Source: an uncultured Paracoccaceae bacterium (GTDB lineage Bacteria > Pseudomonadota > Alphaproteobacteria > Rhodobacterales > Rhodobacteraceae). From it: a stretch of DNA of 64,000 nucleotides. The stretch covers positions 178,463-242,462 of the forward strand of contig CAJJAK010000003.1 of NCBI GenBank assembly GCA_905182165.1. The letters run 5' to 3'. Each line of letters starts with the position of its first letter. The stretch's first letter is position 1. Positions 9,294 to 20,147 of the stretch are shown here, piece after piece. A program made the position numbers and the translations under genes. A model generated the notes under the pieces. That model did no database searches. It worked only from the letters and a program-made list of their open reading frames with translations, and had not been told where the DNA came from.

Positions 9294-12205
9294 ATGTGTT
9301 CTGAAACGTCAAAAAATAACGTGGACTACAAAAATACTCTAAGCCTACCAGAAACAGACTTCCCAATGCGTGCAGGGCTGCCCACGCGTGAACCTGTCTG
9401 GTTAGAGCACTGGGAAAAACTTGATGTATATAATACTTTAAGAAAACGAACAGGAAGAAAGCAATTTATTTTACATGATGGACCGCCTTACGCAAACGGC
9501 AACCTGCATATTGGGCATGCATTAAATAAGATACTTAAAGACATGGTTGTTCGCTCACAACAAATGTTAGGAAATGATGCTCCCTACATCCCAGGTTGGG
9601 ATTGTCACGGACTACCAATTGAATGGAAAATAGAAGAAAAATATCGTCAAAAAGGAAAAGATAAAGACGATATTCCAATAATTGATTTTAGACAAGAGTG
9701 TAGAAATTTTGCATCTGATTGGGTAAAAATTCAAAACGAGAAGAATTCAAAAGATTAGGTATTACAGGTAAATGGGATAATCCTTACTTAACCATGAACT
9801 TTCATGCAGAAGCTGTTATTGCTGATGAGTTTATGAAGTTTGCAATGAATGGTTCTTTATATCAAGGCTCTAAGCCAGTTATGTGGTCGCCTGTTGAGAA
9901 AAACTGCGTTAGCAGAGGCAGAAATAGAATATCATGATCACAAATCAGATACAATTTGGGTCCCATTCAAAATAATAAAGGGCTCTAAAGCACTAGAAAA
10001 TGTAAAAATAGTTATTTGGACAACAACTCCATGGACCATCCCATCTAACAAAGCTATCGCCTTTAATCCAAAAATTTCTTATGGAATATATGAAGTTATT
10101 GAAACAGAAGAAGAAAGCTGGACTGCTCCTGGCCAACAGTACATTTTTGCAGATGTTTTAGCAGAAGAAACATTAACAAAATCACGAGTTGTTAAATTTG
10201 AGCGTGTATCTGATGTGCATACATCAGACTTAATGAAGCAATTTGCAGCCACCCATTCAATGCTCTACAAGATGCCAATGGATTTTGGGATTATGATGTT
10301 CCAATTATTGAAGGTGATCATGTTAATGAAGAGGCTGGAACAGGTTTTGTACACACAGCGCCTTCTCATGGTGCGGATGATTATGATTGTTTTGTAAAAA
10401 GAGGCTGGATAGATCGACTTACCCATAATATTGGCGAAGCTAGCGAATTTTTATCTCATGTTCCATTTTTTGCTGACCTAAAAGTATTTAATCATAAAGG
10501 TAAAGAAGGTGATGCAAACAAAGCAGTTATTAACAAACTTGTAGAAGCCGATAGTTTAATAGCTAGAGGGCGATTAATTCATAGTTATCCTCACTCATGG
10601 AGATCAAAAGCCCCCGTAATTTTTAGGAATACTCCTCAATGGTTTGCTGCTATTGATAAAAAAATTGGCGGTGATAACACTTATGGGGAAACTATTCGCG
10701 AAAGAGCATTAAATTCTATTAATAAACTTGTTAAATGGACCCCAGTTACTGGACAAAATCGCCTACGATCCATGATAGAAAGTAGACCAGACTGGGTTTT
10801 ATCACGACAGCGTGCTTGGGGAGTTCCATTAACGTGTTTTACTAAAAAAGATGCCGCACCTACTGATAATGATTTTATTCTCAAAGATGAAGAAGTAAAT
10901 AGTCGAATAGTTGGAGCCTTTAAAACAGAAGGAGCGGATGCCTGGTACAAAGAAGGAGCAAAAAAACGGTTTCTTGGGGAAAAGTACAATCCTGAAGAGT
11001 GGGAGCAAGTTTTTGATATATTAGATGTGTGGTTTGATAGTGGCTCTACTCATGCATTTGTCTTACGTGACAGAACGGATGGATCTTCGGATGGGTTAGC
11101 TGATCTTTACCTTGAGGGAACAGATCAACATCGTGGGTGGTTTCACTCTTCGATGCTCCAAGCGTGTGGAACAAAAGGTCGAGCGCCCTATCATGGCGTG
11201 TTAACTCATGGTTTTACATTGGACGAAAAAGGCACCAAAATGTCAAAGTCAATCGGTAACACCACTTCACCTGAACAAGTAATTAATCAATATGGAGCTG
11301 ACATTTTACGACTATGGGTTGCCCAAGCCGACTACACTTCAGATCTTAGGATAGGCCCAGAAATATTAAAAAATGTAGCTGACAGTTATAGAAGATTACG
11401 TAATACAATGAGATTCATGCTGGGAAACCTTAATGAGTTCCAAGAATCCGAAAAGGTTGAATTTAAAGATATGCCTGAACTTGAGCAATGGATGTTACAT
11501 AAACTTGCAACTTTAGACAAAATAGTACGAGATGGTTACAAGAATTATGACTTTCAGCACGTTTTTCAACAGTTATTTCAATTTTGCACAGTAGATTTGA
11601 GCACCATATATTTTGATATCAGAAAAGATGCACTTTATTGTAATTCAGAAAATGAATTAACTAGGCGATCTTCAAGGACTTTATTGGATATACTTTTTAG
11701 GAGGCTAACAACATGGTTGGCCCCCATGCTTGTTTTTACGATGGAGGACGTTTGGCTCACGCGCTTTAAGGAAAAAAATACTTCAGTTCATCTCGAAGAC
11801 ATGCCTGAAACACCTAAAGACTGGCTAAATCCAGAGCTTGACCAGAAATGGAAGGTAATTAGATCAGTCCGAAGGGTTGTGACTGGTGCAATTGAAATAG
11901 AGCGCAAAGAAAAAAATATTGGTGCGTCATTAGAGGCTGCACCAACAATATTCATTGAAGATGTAAGTAAATTTGAAATAATAAATAAACAAAATTTTGC
12001 TGATATCTGTATAACTTCAGCTGTTACGCTAATCAATAAACCTTTCGGTAAAGAGGCTTTTACTCTAGAAGACACTCCAGGTATTGGCGTGATATTTAAA
12101 AAGGCAGATGGAATTAAATGTGAAAGATGTTGGAAAATTCTTGAAGAAGTTAAATCTGATTCCAAAACATGTTTATGTGAAAGATGTAATGCAGCAATAA
12201 TTTAA
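9294..12205 (+). CDS. ileS: Isoleucyl-tRNA synthetase (three frameshifts)
   Basis: IleS charges tRNA-Ile and is essential. The span fits a 970-residue protein. Visible in order: [15 protein letters not shown] (HIGH), editing domain segments ([35 protein letters not shown]), [11 protein letters not shown] (KMSKS), and a C-terminal zinc finger with KCERCWK and CLCERC. The frame breaks near 9735 (CAAAA before CGAGAA, one A short of KIQKREEF), near 9900 (GAGAAAAACTG, one A too many for [10 protein letters not shown]) and near 10260 ([14 protein letters not shown]). All breaks are single-base and two are in A runs, so a functional gene with sequencing errors is the best reading. Confidence 0.95.
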
Positions 12206-12248
12206 TTAAGTTATTGCATATGTAAAATAGTCATGGATTAATATCTGA

Positions 12249-13085
12249 ATGTCATTATCCATCTTCATAGCTATACTGTGTGCAGCACTATTACATGCAA
12301 GTTGGAACGCCTTAGTAAAAAATAGCCGTGATAAAATACAAGGTATGTTGGTATTAACTCTAACGCATGGATTTTTGGGCGTAGTTATTGCCTGCTTTGT
12401 AGAAATACCAAAAATTGAGGCTTGGCCATGGTTGTTAGCTTCAGTGCTTTTTCATGTTATTTATCAATGCCTACTAGCACTCGCTTATAATCATGGCAGT
12501 TTGAGTAGGGTGTATCCAATTGCTCGAGGCACTGCCCCTTTGATTGTTTTGTTGGTTTCTTTTCTTCTTCTTGAAGACATTTTAGTTACAATGGAAATAG
12601 TGGGCATTTTAATTTTAGGCCTTGGTATATTTGGAATGGCGCAAGGAGTGTTTTCTAACCACGAAAGTTTGAAGTTACTTCCTTACGCGTTTGGATCAGC
12701 TATTGCTACGGCAGGCTACACTTTGTCTGATGGCATAGGTGCAAGAATCTCTGAAAATGCTACATCATATATTGCTTGGTTATTCATCTTAACAGTTCCC
12801 GTTTTCATACCTTTAGCAATCGTTTTGAAAGGGTTTATTGTTATTAAAATTCCACTTAAAACGTGGAGAGTTGGATCTGCAGCAGGAGTGTTTTCTTTTT
12901 TATCATATTGGGTTGCTATTTGGGCTATGACAAAAGCATCTATACCTTTGGTCGCAGCATTAAGAGAAACATCCATTTTATTTGCGTTTTTAATAGGAGC
13001 TCTTATTTTCAAAGAAAAAATCACTAAACAAAAAATCATCGCAGCACTATTTATTCTTTCTGGCTTAGTTGTAATGCGACTATAA
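12249..13085 (+). CDS. DMT-family (EamA) membrane transporter
   Basis: The 278 residues contain about ten hydrophobic segments in two homologous halves, typical of EamA drug/metabolite exporters of the inner membrane. Characteristic pieces are LLHASWNALVKNSRDK at the N-terminus and YNHGSLSRVYPIARGTAPLIVLL in the first half. The second half ends ALRETSILFAFLIGALIFKEKI. The substrate cannot be told from the sequence. It starts 43 bp after ileS and may be transcribed with it. The frame is intact. Confidence 0.88.
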   Translation: MSLSIFIAILCAALLHASWNALVKNSRDKIQGMLVLTLTHGFLGVVIACFVEIPKIEAWPWLLASVLFHVIYQCLLALAYNHGSLSRVYPIARGTAPLIVLLVSFLLLEDILVTMEIVGILILGLGIFGMAQGVFSNHESLKLLPYAFGSAIATAGYTLSDGIGARISENATSYIAWLFILTVPVFIPLAIVLKGFIVIKIPLKTWRVGSAAGVFSFLSYWVAIWAMTKASIPLVAALRETSILFAFLIGALIFKEKITKQKIIAALFILSGLVVMRL

Positions 13086-13306
13086 CATTTAAATTGAATA
13101 GTAATTTTTAACACGATTAAACTAAAAATCTAAATAATAAACACCAATTCCATTTAGACTTTATAAATAATTATGGCTTTTTCAATTTTTTTCTTTTCTT
13201 TTTGCCTCAATTTTACTATACGCCCTCATTCCTAACGATTTTAGGAATAAATGAAACAGCCTTGCTGGACGACATCCTGGCTTGTGCACATAAAAAGGAG
13301 ATAGGG

Positions 13307-13576
13307 ATGTCGATAACAGCAGAAAAAAAAGCAGCCGTTTTGAAAGAATTCGCAACAAAAGATGGTGATACTGGTTCTCCTGAGGTGCAAATAGCAATAC
13401 TTTCCTCTCGAATAGCAACTTTGACTGAGCACTTTAAAATTCATAAAAAAGATAACCACTCCCGACGTGGCCTTCTAAAATTGGTAGCTTTGCGACGTAA
13501 ATTACTTGATTACACACGTGGCAAATCAGAAGATCGCTATCAAAATCTAATTAAAAGTCTAGGATTACGCAGATAA
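13307..13576 (+). CDS. rpsO: 30S ribosomal protein S15
   Basis: The 89-residue product has the full S15 pattern ([57 protein letters not shown] end). S15 binds 16S rRNA early in small-subunit assembly. The start is ATG 13307, fixed by AAAAGGAG six bases upstream; an open frame to 13202 is leader. The order rpsO-pnp is conserved widely. The upstream stretch 13086-13306 is AT-rich and probably carries the rpsO promoter and leader, but I see no clear promoter elements. Confidence 0.96.
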   Translation: MSITAEKKAAVLKEFATKDGDTGSPEVQIAILSSRIATLTEHFKIHKKDNHSRRGLLKLVALRRKLLDYTRGKSEDRYQNLIKSLGLRR

Positions 13577-13648
13577 GTATTAAATACTTACCTTTAATTA
13601 CGTTAAGATTAATTAACTCGTAAATATAATCATTTTGATTTAATTTGA

Positions 13649-13808
13649 TATAATATAGTTGAATGCCTGAACCTCAGGCTAAAGATTGCTTTAATCGTCA
13701 GGCCTTCCGAGTTTAGCATGATAATAATTAAATTAGGGCCACAAGCTAGATAGCTTGTCCGACCGTGAGATCTTAGAAAATTATAGATCCACTTGAATAG
13801 GAAATAAA
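13649..13808 (+). promoter_or_regulatory. Structured 5' leader of pnp (candidate)
   Basis: The 232 bp between rpsO and pnp contain several self-complementary segments. GCCTGA (13665-13670) can pair with TCAGGC at 13674-13679, and a second identical TCAGGC lies at 13698-13703, so two folds are mutually exclusive. ACAAGCT (13741-13747) and AGCTTGT (13752-13758) form a 7-bp stem with an AGAT loop. A TATAAT lies at 13649-13654 but has no good -35 partner. The pnp leader is a known autoregulation target (RNase III/PNPase) in enterobacteria. That this one behaves alike is inference. Confidence 0.4.
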
Positions 13809-15934
13809 ATGTTTAATGAAGTAAAAAAAACAATAAAATGGGGTGAGGAAACGCTCACTTTAGAAACTGGCAAAATTGCCAGGCAAGCAGATGCATGTGT
13901 ATTAGCAACTCTTGGGGAAACGACTGTAATGGCCGCTGTAACCTTTGCTAAAAAAGAAAAGCCAGGCCAAGACTTTTTTCCCACTAACAGTACATTATCA
14001 AGAAAAGTACTATGCTGCTGGTAAAATTCCAGGTGGCTTTTTCAAACGTGAAGCAAGACCTTCTGAAAAAGAAACTTTAACGGCACGTCTTATAGATCGG
14101 CCCATTAGACCATTGTTCGTGCCTGGATTTAAAAATGAAGTTTTAGTAATGAATACCGTATTATCCCATGATCTGATAAATGACCCAGATATTGTAGCTA
14201 TGATTGCAACATCTGCTGCTTTAACATTATCTGGCGCCCCATTTATGGGACCAATAGCAGGTGCTAGAGTTGGGTTTTCGAATGGCGAATACAAACTAAA
14301 TCCTGAAGTTTCAGACATGGATAATTTAAGATTAAATCCGGAGCAGCGCTTAGATCTAGTAGTAGCAGGCACAAAAGAAGCCGTTATGATGGTTGAATCA
14401 GAAGCCTATGAGCTTTCGGAGAAAGAAATTCTTGGTGCTGTAAAATTTGGACACGAACAACTACAACCAGTCATTGATCTGATAATAGACTTAGCTGAAG
14501 ATGCAGCAAAAGAACCAATGAACTTTTCTGAGCCTGACTATAAAGAAATTTATTCTCGGAGTCATCATTAGCAAAAAAATAATGACTAAAGCTTTCTCTT
14601 TTACAGATAAGCAAGAGCGGACAACTGCAGTTTCGGAAGCAAGAAGTAATATAATAGAAAAGTTAACTGAAGAGGACCAATCGAACGCGCTACTGGGTTC
14701 TGCGATGAAAAAACTTGAAAGTAATATAGTTCGAGGAGCTGTTATAAAGAGTGGGAAAAGAATTGATGGTCGTGATAGTAGTACCGTCAGACCCATCGTC
14801 TCTGAAACAGGCTTTCTTCCAAGAACTCATGGCTCCGCACTGTTCACCAGAGGCGAGACACAAGGTCTAGTAATTACAACATTAGGTACCGGTGATGATG
14901 AGCAAATAGTAGACGCTTTACACTTAAACTCACGTCAAAACTTTATGTTACATTATAACTTTCCTCCATACTCAGTAGGGGAAGCCGGTAGGGTTGGACC
15001 TCCAGGTCGAAGAGAAATTGGTCACGGGAAATTAGCTTGGCGAGCTTTACAAGCTGTTTTACCAGCTCCAACAGATTTTCCCTACACTGTCAGAGTTGTA
15101 TCTGAAATAACAGAATCAAATGGATCATCATCAATGGCTTCTGTTTGTGGCGCCTCCTTATCAATGATGGATGCCGGTGTGCCTTTGAAAGCACCTGTTG
15201 CTGGAGTTGCAATGGGATTAATTTTAGAAGATAGTGGCAAATTTGCGGTATTAACAGATATTTTGGGAGATGAAGACCACCTAGGTGATATGGACTTTAA
15301 AGTTGCGGGCACTCAGGCAGGTATTACCTCCCTTCAAATGGATATAAAAATCGCAGGAATAACTCCAGACATTATGGAGAAAGCACTTGATCAAGCTAGA
15401 GACGGAAGAATTCATATACTTAATGAGATGTCGAATGCCATTTCAGAAACACAAGATTTCTCCGTCCACGCACCAAGAATAGAAACAATGCACGTCGCTA
15501 CAGATAAAATTCGAGAAGTGATTGGATCTGGTGGTAAAGTGATACGTGAAATTGTTGAAATTTCTTGTTCTCTATTACCTGATTTAGGTGTTATTAAAAT
15601 TGCCAGTCCAAATGGCGAAGCAATAAAAAAAGCATATGACATGATTTATGCAATAGTTGCTGAACCTGAAGTTGGTGCAATCTATACTGGTAAAGTTGTA
15701 AAGTTAATGGACTTTGGAGCATTCGTTAATTTCTTTGGCAAACGAGACGGTTTGGTTCACATTAGTCAGATTGAAAACCGTCGTTTGAGCCACCCATCAG
15801 ACGTTTTGAAAGAAGGTCAAGAAGTAAAAGTAAAACTTTTGGGCTTTGATGATCGTGGAAAAACAAAACTAGCTATGAAAATGGTTGACCAGGAAACTGG
15901 GGAAGAAATAAAACAAGATGTTGATGACAAATAA
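13809..15934 (+). CDS. pnp: Polyribonucleotide nucleotidyltransferase (two frameshifts)
   Basis: PNPase degrades RNA 3' to 5' with phosphate and works with RNase E. The span encodes about 708 residues, the usual length. Two RNase PH cores are visible ([47 protein letters not shown] with [34 protein letters not shown]), then a KH domain ([15 protein letters not shown]) and an S1 domain ([30 protein letters not shown]). The frame breaks near 13983 (an extra C in TTTTTTCCC; the true reading is [21 protein letters not shown]) and near 14565. Both are single-base events. Confidence 0.95.
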
Positions 15935-15952
15935 AAAATCTTTATAATATTA

Positions 15953-15996
15953 CTTACGCGTTCTTGTTTTTGATAACCAAGATTAGAGCGCGTAAG
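15953..15996. repeat. Stable inverted repeat downstream of pnp
   Basis: CTTACGCG (15953-15960) pairs perfectly with CGCGTAAG (15989-15996), and TCTTG (15962-15966) pairs with CAAGA (15978-15982) inside it. This gives a long hairpin shortly after the pnp stop. No T run follows on either strand, so it is not a textbook terminator. It may protect the 3' end of the mRNA or act in Rho-dependent termination. The rest of the 15935-16078 gap shows only a GAGG ribosome site before 16079. Confidence 0.5.
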
Positions 15997-16078
15997 CAAT
16001 TTGTCTAAGACAATAGCAACAATCAATTAAAAATTTTAATAATAACTTTTTTTAATTTTCTTTTAAGAGGTAATACAA

Positions 16079-17508
16079 ATGTTAGACAAACGCTTATTTT
16101 ATATTAATGGCTCTTGGGTAGAACCAGAACTTTCTAATGATTTTGATGTTATTGATCCTTCAACAGAAGAGACGTGTGCGGTCATCTCATTAGGATTCAT
16201 GGTACCAATAAAGCTGTTGCTGCAGCTCGAGCTTCATTTGAAAGCTGGATGTTTATGCTGAATGAGCGGCTACAGCTAATCGAAAGTATTTTAGAAGAAT
16301 ACCAAAAAAGAGCAGAAGATATGGCTAATGCTATTAGCCTTGAAATGGGTGCTCCAATCGAAATGGCTAGGCAGCAGCAGGTTGGAACTGGGCTTAATCA
16401 TATCAAAGGTTTTATAAATGTTTTTAAAGATTTTAATTTTGATCAAAATCTGAATGAAAACACACCCAATGATAAAATTCTTTACGAACCTGTTGGCGTC
16501 TGTGGATTGATAACTCCTTGGAATTGGCCAATGAACCAGGTCACATTAAAAGCAATACCAGCGATAGCAGCTGGATGTACAATGATACTAAAGCCTTCAG
16601 AAGTAGCACCACTTTCTTCAATAGTTTTTTCAGAAATATTACATGAAGCCGGATGTCCAGCTGGTGTTTTTAATATGGTTAATGGCGATGGTGTGGGAGT
16701 GGGATCACAGCTATCAGCACACCCTGATGTAGATATGATCAGTTTTACAGGATCAACCCGAGCAGGTATTGCCATTTCCAAAGCAGCTGCAGACACATTA
16801 AAGCGTGTGACCTTGGAGCTCGGTGGCAAAGGAGCCAATCTAATATTTGCAGATGCAAATGAAAAAGCAATCAAGAATGGTGTCTTGCGGGTAATGAATA
16901 ACTCTGGTCAATCATGCAACGCCCCTACCCGAATGATTGTTGAAGAATCAATTTACGAGAAAGCTGTTTCAATAGCAGCTGAGGTAGCTGAATCAATAAA
17001 AGTTTCATCAGGTCATGAAACTGGTCGTCACATAGGACCAGTGGTGTCCGAAGTGCAATTTGATAAAATACAAAACTTAATCAACAAGGGCGTAGAAGAA
17101 GGTGCCAAATTAGTGGCTGGAGGACCCGGCAGACCAGAAGGTTTAAATCGGGGTTATTATGTTAAACCAACCGTTTTTGCCGATGTCACTCAGAATATGA
17201 CAATATATAATGAGGAAATTTTTGGACCAGTGCTATCAATCATGCCATTTACAAACGAAGATCATGCTGTGGAATTGGCCAATGATACTGATTATGGATT
17301 AACTAATTACGTCCAATCAGAAGATAATGAAAAGCGTAATCGTGTCGCCAGACGTTTAAGATCAGGTATGGTTGAAATGAATGGTTTACCACGAAGTTCT
17401 GGCTCACCATTTGGAGGTTATAAACAATCTGGAAATGGCCGAGAAGGTGGTATTTGGGGTCTCGAAGATTTTTTAGAAGTTAAATCAGTTTCTGGATGGT
17501 CTTCATAA
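16079..17508 (+). CDS. NAD(P)+-dependent aldehyde dehydrogenase (one frameshift)
   Basis: This ALDH-superfamily enzyme (about 476 residues) oxidises an aldehyde to the carboxylate. The N-terminal LFYINGSWVEP and the cofactor segment ITPWNWPMNQVTLKAIPA are present. The catalytic Glu lies in LELGGKGANLIFADA and the nucleophile Cys in NNSGQSCNAPTRMIVEE. The C-terminus has EEIFGPVLSIMPF and SPFGGYKQSGNGREGG. One indel near 16190 separates VIDPSTEETCAVISLG from GTNKAVAAARASFESW. The substrate is not determined by visible residues. It has no operon partner, since the next gene lies beyond a hairpin. Confidence 0.9.
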
Positions 17509-17519
17509 AAACCTGTGTT

Positions 17520-17554
17520 TCACAACTTTGAATGTTTATTATTCAAAGTTGTGA
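17520..17554. repeat. Perfect 14-bp inverted repeat after the aldehyde dehydrogenase gene
   Basis: TCACAACTTTGAAT (17520-17533) and ATTCAAAGTTGTGA (17541-17554) are perfect complements around a 7-base loop. The hairpin begins 12 bases after the stop and probably ends or stabilises the transcript, although no T run follows. Its core TTCAAAGTTGT recurs in two other intergenic gaps (21972-21982 and 30270-30280). Confidence 0.55.
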
Positions 17555-17564
17555 GGCTTAAAAA

Positions 17565-17945
17565 TTGCGTGTTTTCTTCGCTCCCAGATATAGGATATCC
17601 AAGTATTTTTTATTAACTTTATTTCTTGCTGCAGCAGTAAAAGCTTCTGGTTATTTTTTTCTAACTCTTATAACTGGTTTCAATCTTTGAGCAGTTTTTA
17701 TTGAAAATTCATTTATTGGCGACAAAAACCCTTCAGTATTAAATGCATCAATTTTGTTTTGACTTAAATATTTCCCCACATTTCAAACCGACCCAATATA
17801 CAACCGACAAATACGTATAAAAAATGTTGATAAATTGACAAGCCTCAAATACGGTATTTATCTTTTCAAGAAAAGTGAGCTTAATTACTTGCCAGACAGA
17901 CAGAAATTTGAATATACCAAGTTATCGAAAAGGTTCATTTTATGA
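17565..17945 (+). pseudogene. Unrecognised gene with two in-frame TGA codons
   Basis: This fills what would otherwise be a gap of about 430 bp. From TTG 17565 one frame runs 126 codons to a TGA at 17943-17945 that overlaps the ATG of the next gene (17942), the spacing of a coupled operon. Only two stops interrupt it, both TGA (17688-17690 and 17760-17762), far fewer than expected in sequence this AT-rich. The translation has a basic N-terminus, a hydrophobic stretch (KYFLLTLFLAAAVKASGYFF) and a charged C-terminus. The interrupted contexts read FNL-stop-AVF and LF-stop-LKYF, where Trp would fit. I do not recognise the family. It could be a decayed gene or, less likely, chance. Confidence 0.4.
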
Positions 17946-18491
17946 AAATTTATTTAAATTTAAAACAATATTCCATTATGATATTGTTTTTGCTTTGCTC
18001 TGCTTGCTCAATTTCAAACTATTCAAAAGAGATCCCAACCATTCCAAATATTGGAAACTTTAAATTAGGCCACTTAGTGGTAAAAGCGGAAAATGCCCAA
18101 AAAGGGTTTTTCAGTCGGAATGCTTCCAAGCAAACACTAGAAAAAACGTTAAAAGAAAAATTGTCAAAATTATTAAGTAACCAAAATGGAGATCATTTTT
18201 TCCATATTTCTGCAATAGTAAGTGGTTATGTTTTAGCTCTTCTAATATAAAATTTTCTGCCAACTTAATGTTTTGATTATAATAGATGTTTTTATTTTTG
18301 ATGATCAAACCCAACAAAAGGTCTTTGAAAAACCCAGGCGCTTTGCCATATTTGAGTCTTTCAGTACTGATACCATCATCGGAACTGGCTTAACATTAAC
18401 AGCAGAACAGCAATTGGATGATCTAACTACAATAGCGGTAAACAAAATTGGTAATTGGTTAATTGATAATAAAGAAATATTCGAAAAATAA
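17942..18491 (+). CDS. Small lipoprotein of unknown function (one frameshift)
   Basis: The N-terminus is a lipoprotein signal: a short basic start, a hydrophobic core (YSIMILFLLCSAC) and a lipobox with Cys at residue 22. The first frame ends at 18250. The continuing protein sequence (IDVFIFDDQTQQKVFEKP to LDDLTTIAVNKIGNWLID) lies in another frame to 18491, giving about 182 residues. The layout resembles small outer-membrane or periplasmic lipoproteins of Rhodobacterales (possibly the DUF6778 type), but I am not sure. The ATG overlaps the stop of the broken gene upstream, suggesting the two once formed an operon. Confidence 0.6.
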
Positions 18492-18510
18492 TAATGGTAT
18501 AATAACTTGA

Positions 18511-18540
18511 TTTTTTGGCATTAATTTGCATGCCAAAAAA
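18511..18540. repeat. 10-bp inverted repeat between the lipoprotein gene and tdk
   Basis: TTTTTTGGCA (18511-18520) and TGCCAAAAAA (18531-18540) are perfect complements around a 10-base loop. The T arm comes first and the A arm last on both strands, so it is not a standard intrinsic terminator with a trailing T run. It lies 19 bp after the lipoprotein stop and 50 bp before tdk. Confidence 0.45.
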
Positions 18541-18589
18541 ACTAAAAGCATAATTGACCTTTGGGTAAGATTTAATCCATAAGAAAAAT

Positions 18590-19168
18590 ATGGCAAAACT
18601 ATACTTTCATTATTCCACTATGAATGCAGGGAAATCTACGGTTCTCCTTCAAGCTTCACACAACTATCATGAGCGGGGGATGCTCACATACCTTTTGACA
18701 GCAGAAATTGATAAACGGGCAGGAGATGCAAGAATAGCATCTAGAATTGGCATTAGTGAACCAGCTGAAACATTTAAGCAAAACGAAGACTTATTTGATA
18801 AAATTAGCTCGCACTTAGCCAACTCATCTTGTGCGTGCATATTTATTGATGAATCTCATTTCTTAACACCAAAACAGGTATGGCAATTAACAGATGTAGT
18901 TGACAACCTTTCAATACCTGTAATGTGTTTTGGATTAAGAGTAGATTTTAGAGGTGAGCTTTTTCCAGGTTCTGCCAGCTTATTAGCCCTTGCTGACGAA
19001 ATGCGTGAAGTTCGAACAATCTGTCATTGTGGGAAGAAGGCAACCATGGTGATAAGGTCAGATGAAAATGGTAAAGTCATTAAAGATGGTGAGCAAATTC
19101 AAATAGGTGGTAATGAAACATACACATCATTATGCCGTCGCCATTGGCGCCAAGAAATCAAAAAGTAA
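18590..19168 (+). CDS. tdk: Thymidine kinase (class II)
   Basis: Tdk phosphorylates thymidine (pyrimidine salvage). The 192-residue frame shows the P-loop YSTMNAGKST, the Walker B-like FIDESHFL and the lasso region FGLRVDFRGELFPGS. Zinc-binding positions are seen in ICHCGKKA and SLCRRHW. The length and order fit bacterial class II enzymes. It ends 10 bp from a convergent gene. The frame is intact. Confidence 0.94.
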   Translation: MAKLYFHYSTMNAGKSTVLLQASHNYHERGMLTYLLTAEIDKRAGDARIASRIGISEPAETFKQNEDLFDKISSHLANSSCACIFIDESHFLTPKQVWQLTDVVDNLSIPVMCFGLRVDFRGELFPGSASLLALADEMREVRTICHCGKKATMVIRSDENGKVIKDGEQIQIGGNETYTSLCRRHWRQEIKK

Positions 19169-19178
19169 ACAAAAACCT

Positions 19179-20147
19179 TTAATTAATTAAATTTGGAGTG
19201 GGTTTCTTTTCTAATAAAATTGTAATAATATTTTGTAATGCGATAAAACCCATTTCCTCCCTAACGGACAATGCTGCAGTTCCTAAATGCGGCAACAGCA
19301 CAACATTTTCCAGATCAATCAATTTACTTGAAACCAATGGTTCAAATTCATAAACGTCCAAACCGGCTCCACTTATATTCTTATCTCGCAGTGCAGTGAT
19401 TAGATCAGACTCTTTTACAATTTCTCCACGAGCAATATTAATTAAAATCGATTTTGATTTCATTTGATCAAACGCTTTTTTATCAATTAAATGGTATGTA
19501 TCAGGACCACCTGGTATAGAAATTACAACCACATCTGATACTGAAAGCAATTCGTTCAAACTACTTGCCTGGTAACTATTCTTTAAATCAACACTATCTA
19601 CTTTAGAGCGGTTATAATACACAACAGGCATTCCAAATCCCATATTACATCGTAGCGCTATTGCTTTACCAATCCGCCCCATCCCTATTATTCCTACAGT
19701 ACTACCGGTAACATGTGTACCCAACATCTGCATTGGGTTCCATCCCTTCCAATTACCACTGCGAACCAACTTATCTCCTTCAATAGCCCGTCGCGCTGTC
19801 ATTAAAATTAAAGTCATAGCTATATCAGCTGTAGCATCTGTAACTACATCAGGTGTATTTGTTACTCGTATTTTTGATTTACTCGCAGCATTTAAATCTA
19901 AATGATCATAGCCAACACCAAAATTTGATATTATCTTTGTGCGTGGAGATCTTATTTTATTAAATATCTCTTCATCGAATTTATCACCAATCGCAGTAAT
20001 TATAGCATCGTAATTTTGTAAAGCATTTATAAGCTCAGTCTTAGACGTCGGTAGAACTGAATTGCGCACCTCTACATCAAAAAACTCTCTAGCCTTCTCA
20101 ATAACTTTATGTGGAATGGGCCTAGTAATTAATAATTTATATTTCAA
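19179..20147 (-). CDS. D-isomer-specific 2-hydroxyacid dehydrogenase
   Basis: The 322 residues have the family layout. The Rossmann motif is GSTVGIIGMGRIGKAIALRC (about residues 149-168), the substrate/NAD Arg is in NIARGEIVKESDLI, and the catalytic His is in LLPHLGTAALSVREEMG. Such enzymes reduce glyoxylate, hydroxypyruvate or related 2-oxoacids with NAD(P)H. Glyoxylate or hydroxypyruvate reductase is the most likely role, but the substrate is not fixed by visible residues. The ATG overlaps the csaA stop (20144-20147), placing it last in the ybjN-proC-csaA operon. Confidence 0.88.
   Translation of the reverse strand: MKYKLLITRPIPHKVIEKAREFFDVEVRNSVLPTSKTELINALQNYDAIITAIGDKFDEEIFNKIRSPRTKIISNFGVGYDHLDLNAASKSKIRVTNTPDVVTDATADIAMTLILMTARRAIEGDKLVRSGNWKGWNPMQMLGTHVTGSTVGIIGMGRIGKAIALRCNMGFGMPVVYYNRSKVDSVDLKNSYQASSLNELLSVSDVVVISIPGGPDTYHLIDKKAFDQMKSKSILINIARGEIVKESDLITALRDKNISGAGLDVYEFEPLVSSKLIDLENVVLLPHLGTAALSVREEMGFIALQNIITILLEKKPTPNLIN

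Noticed and set aside
9294..12205. ileS as several separate small genes or a true pseudogene
   Set aside because: The pieces cover the whole enzyme in order with single-base joins, mainly at A runs. No second ileS is visible in the window, and the enzyme is essential.
17565..17945. UGA reassigned to tryptophan in this genome
   Set aside because: Many intact genes end properly at TGA (lgt at 23253-23255, ETF-QO at 61205-61207), and the same frame ends at a TGA that overlaps the next start. The standard bacterial code fits everything else.
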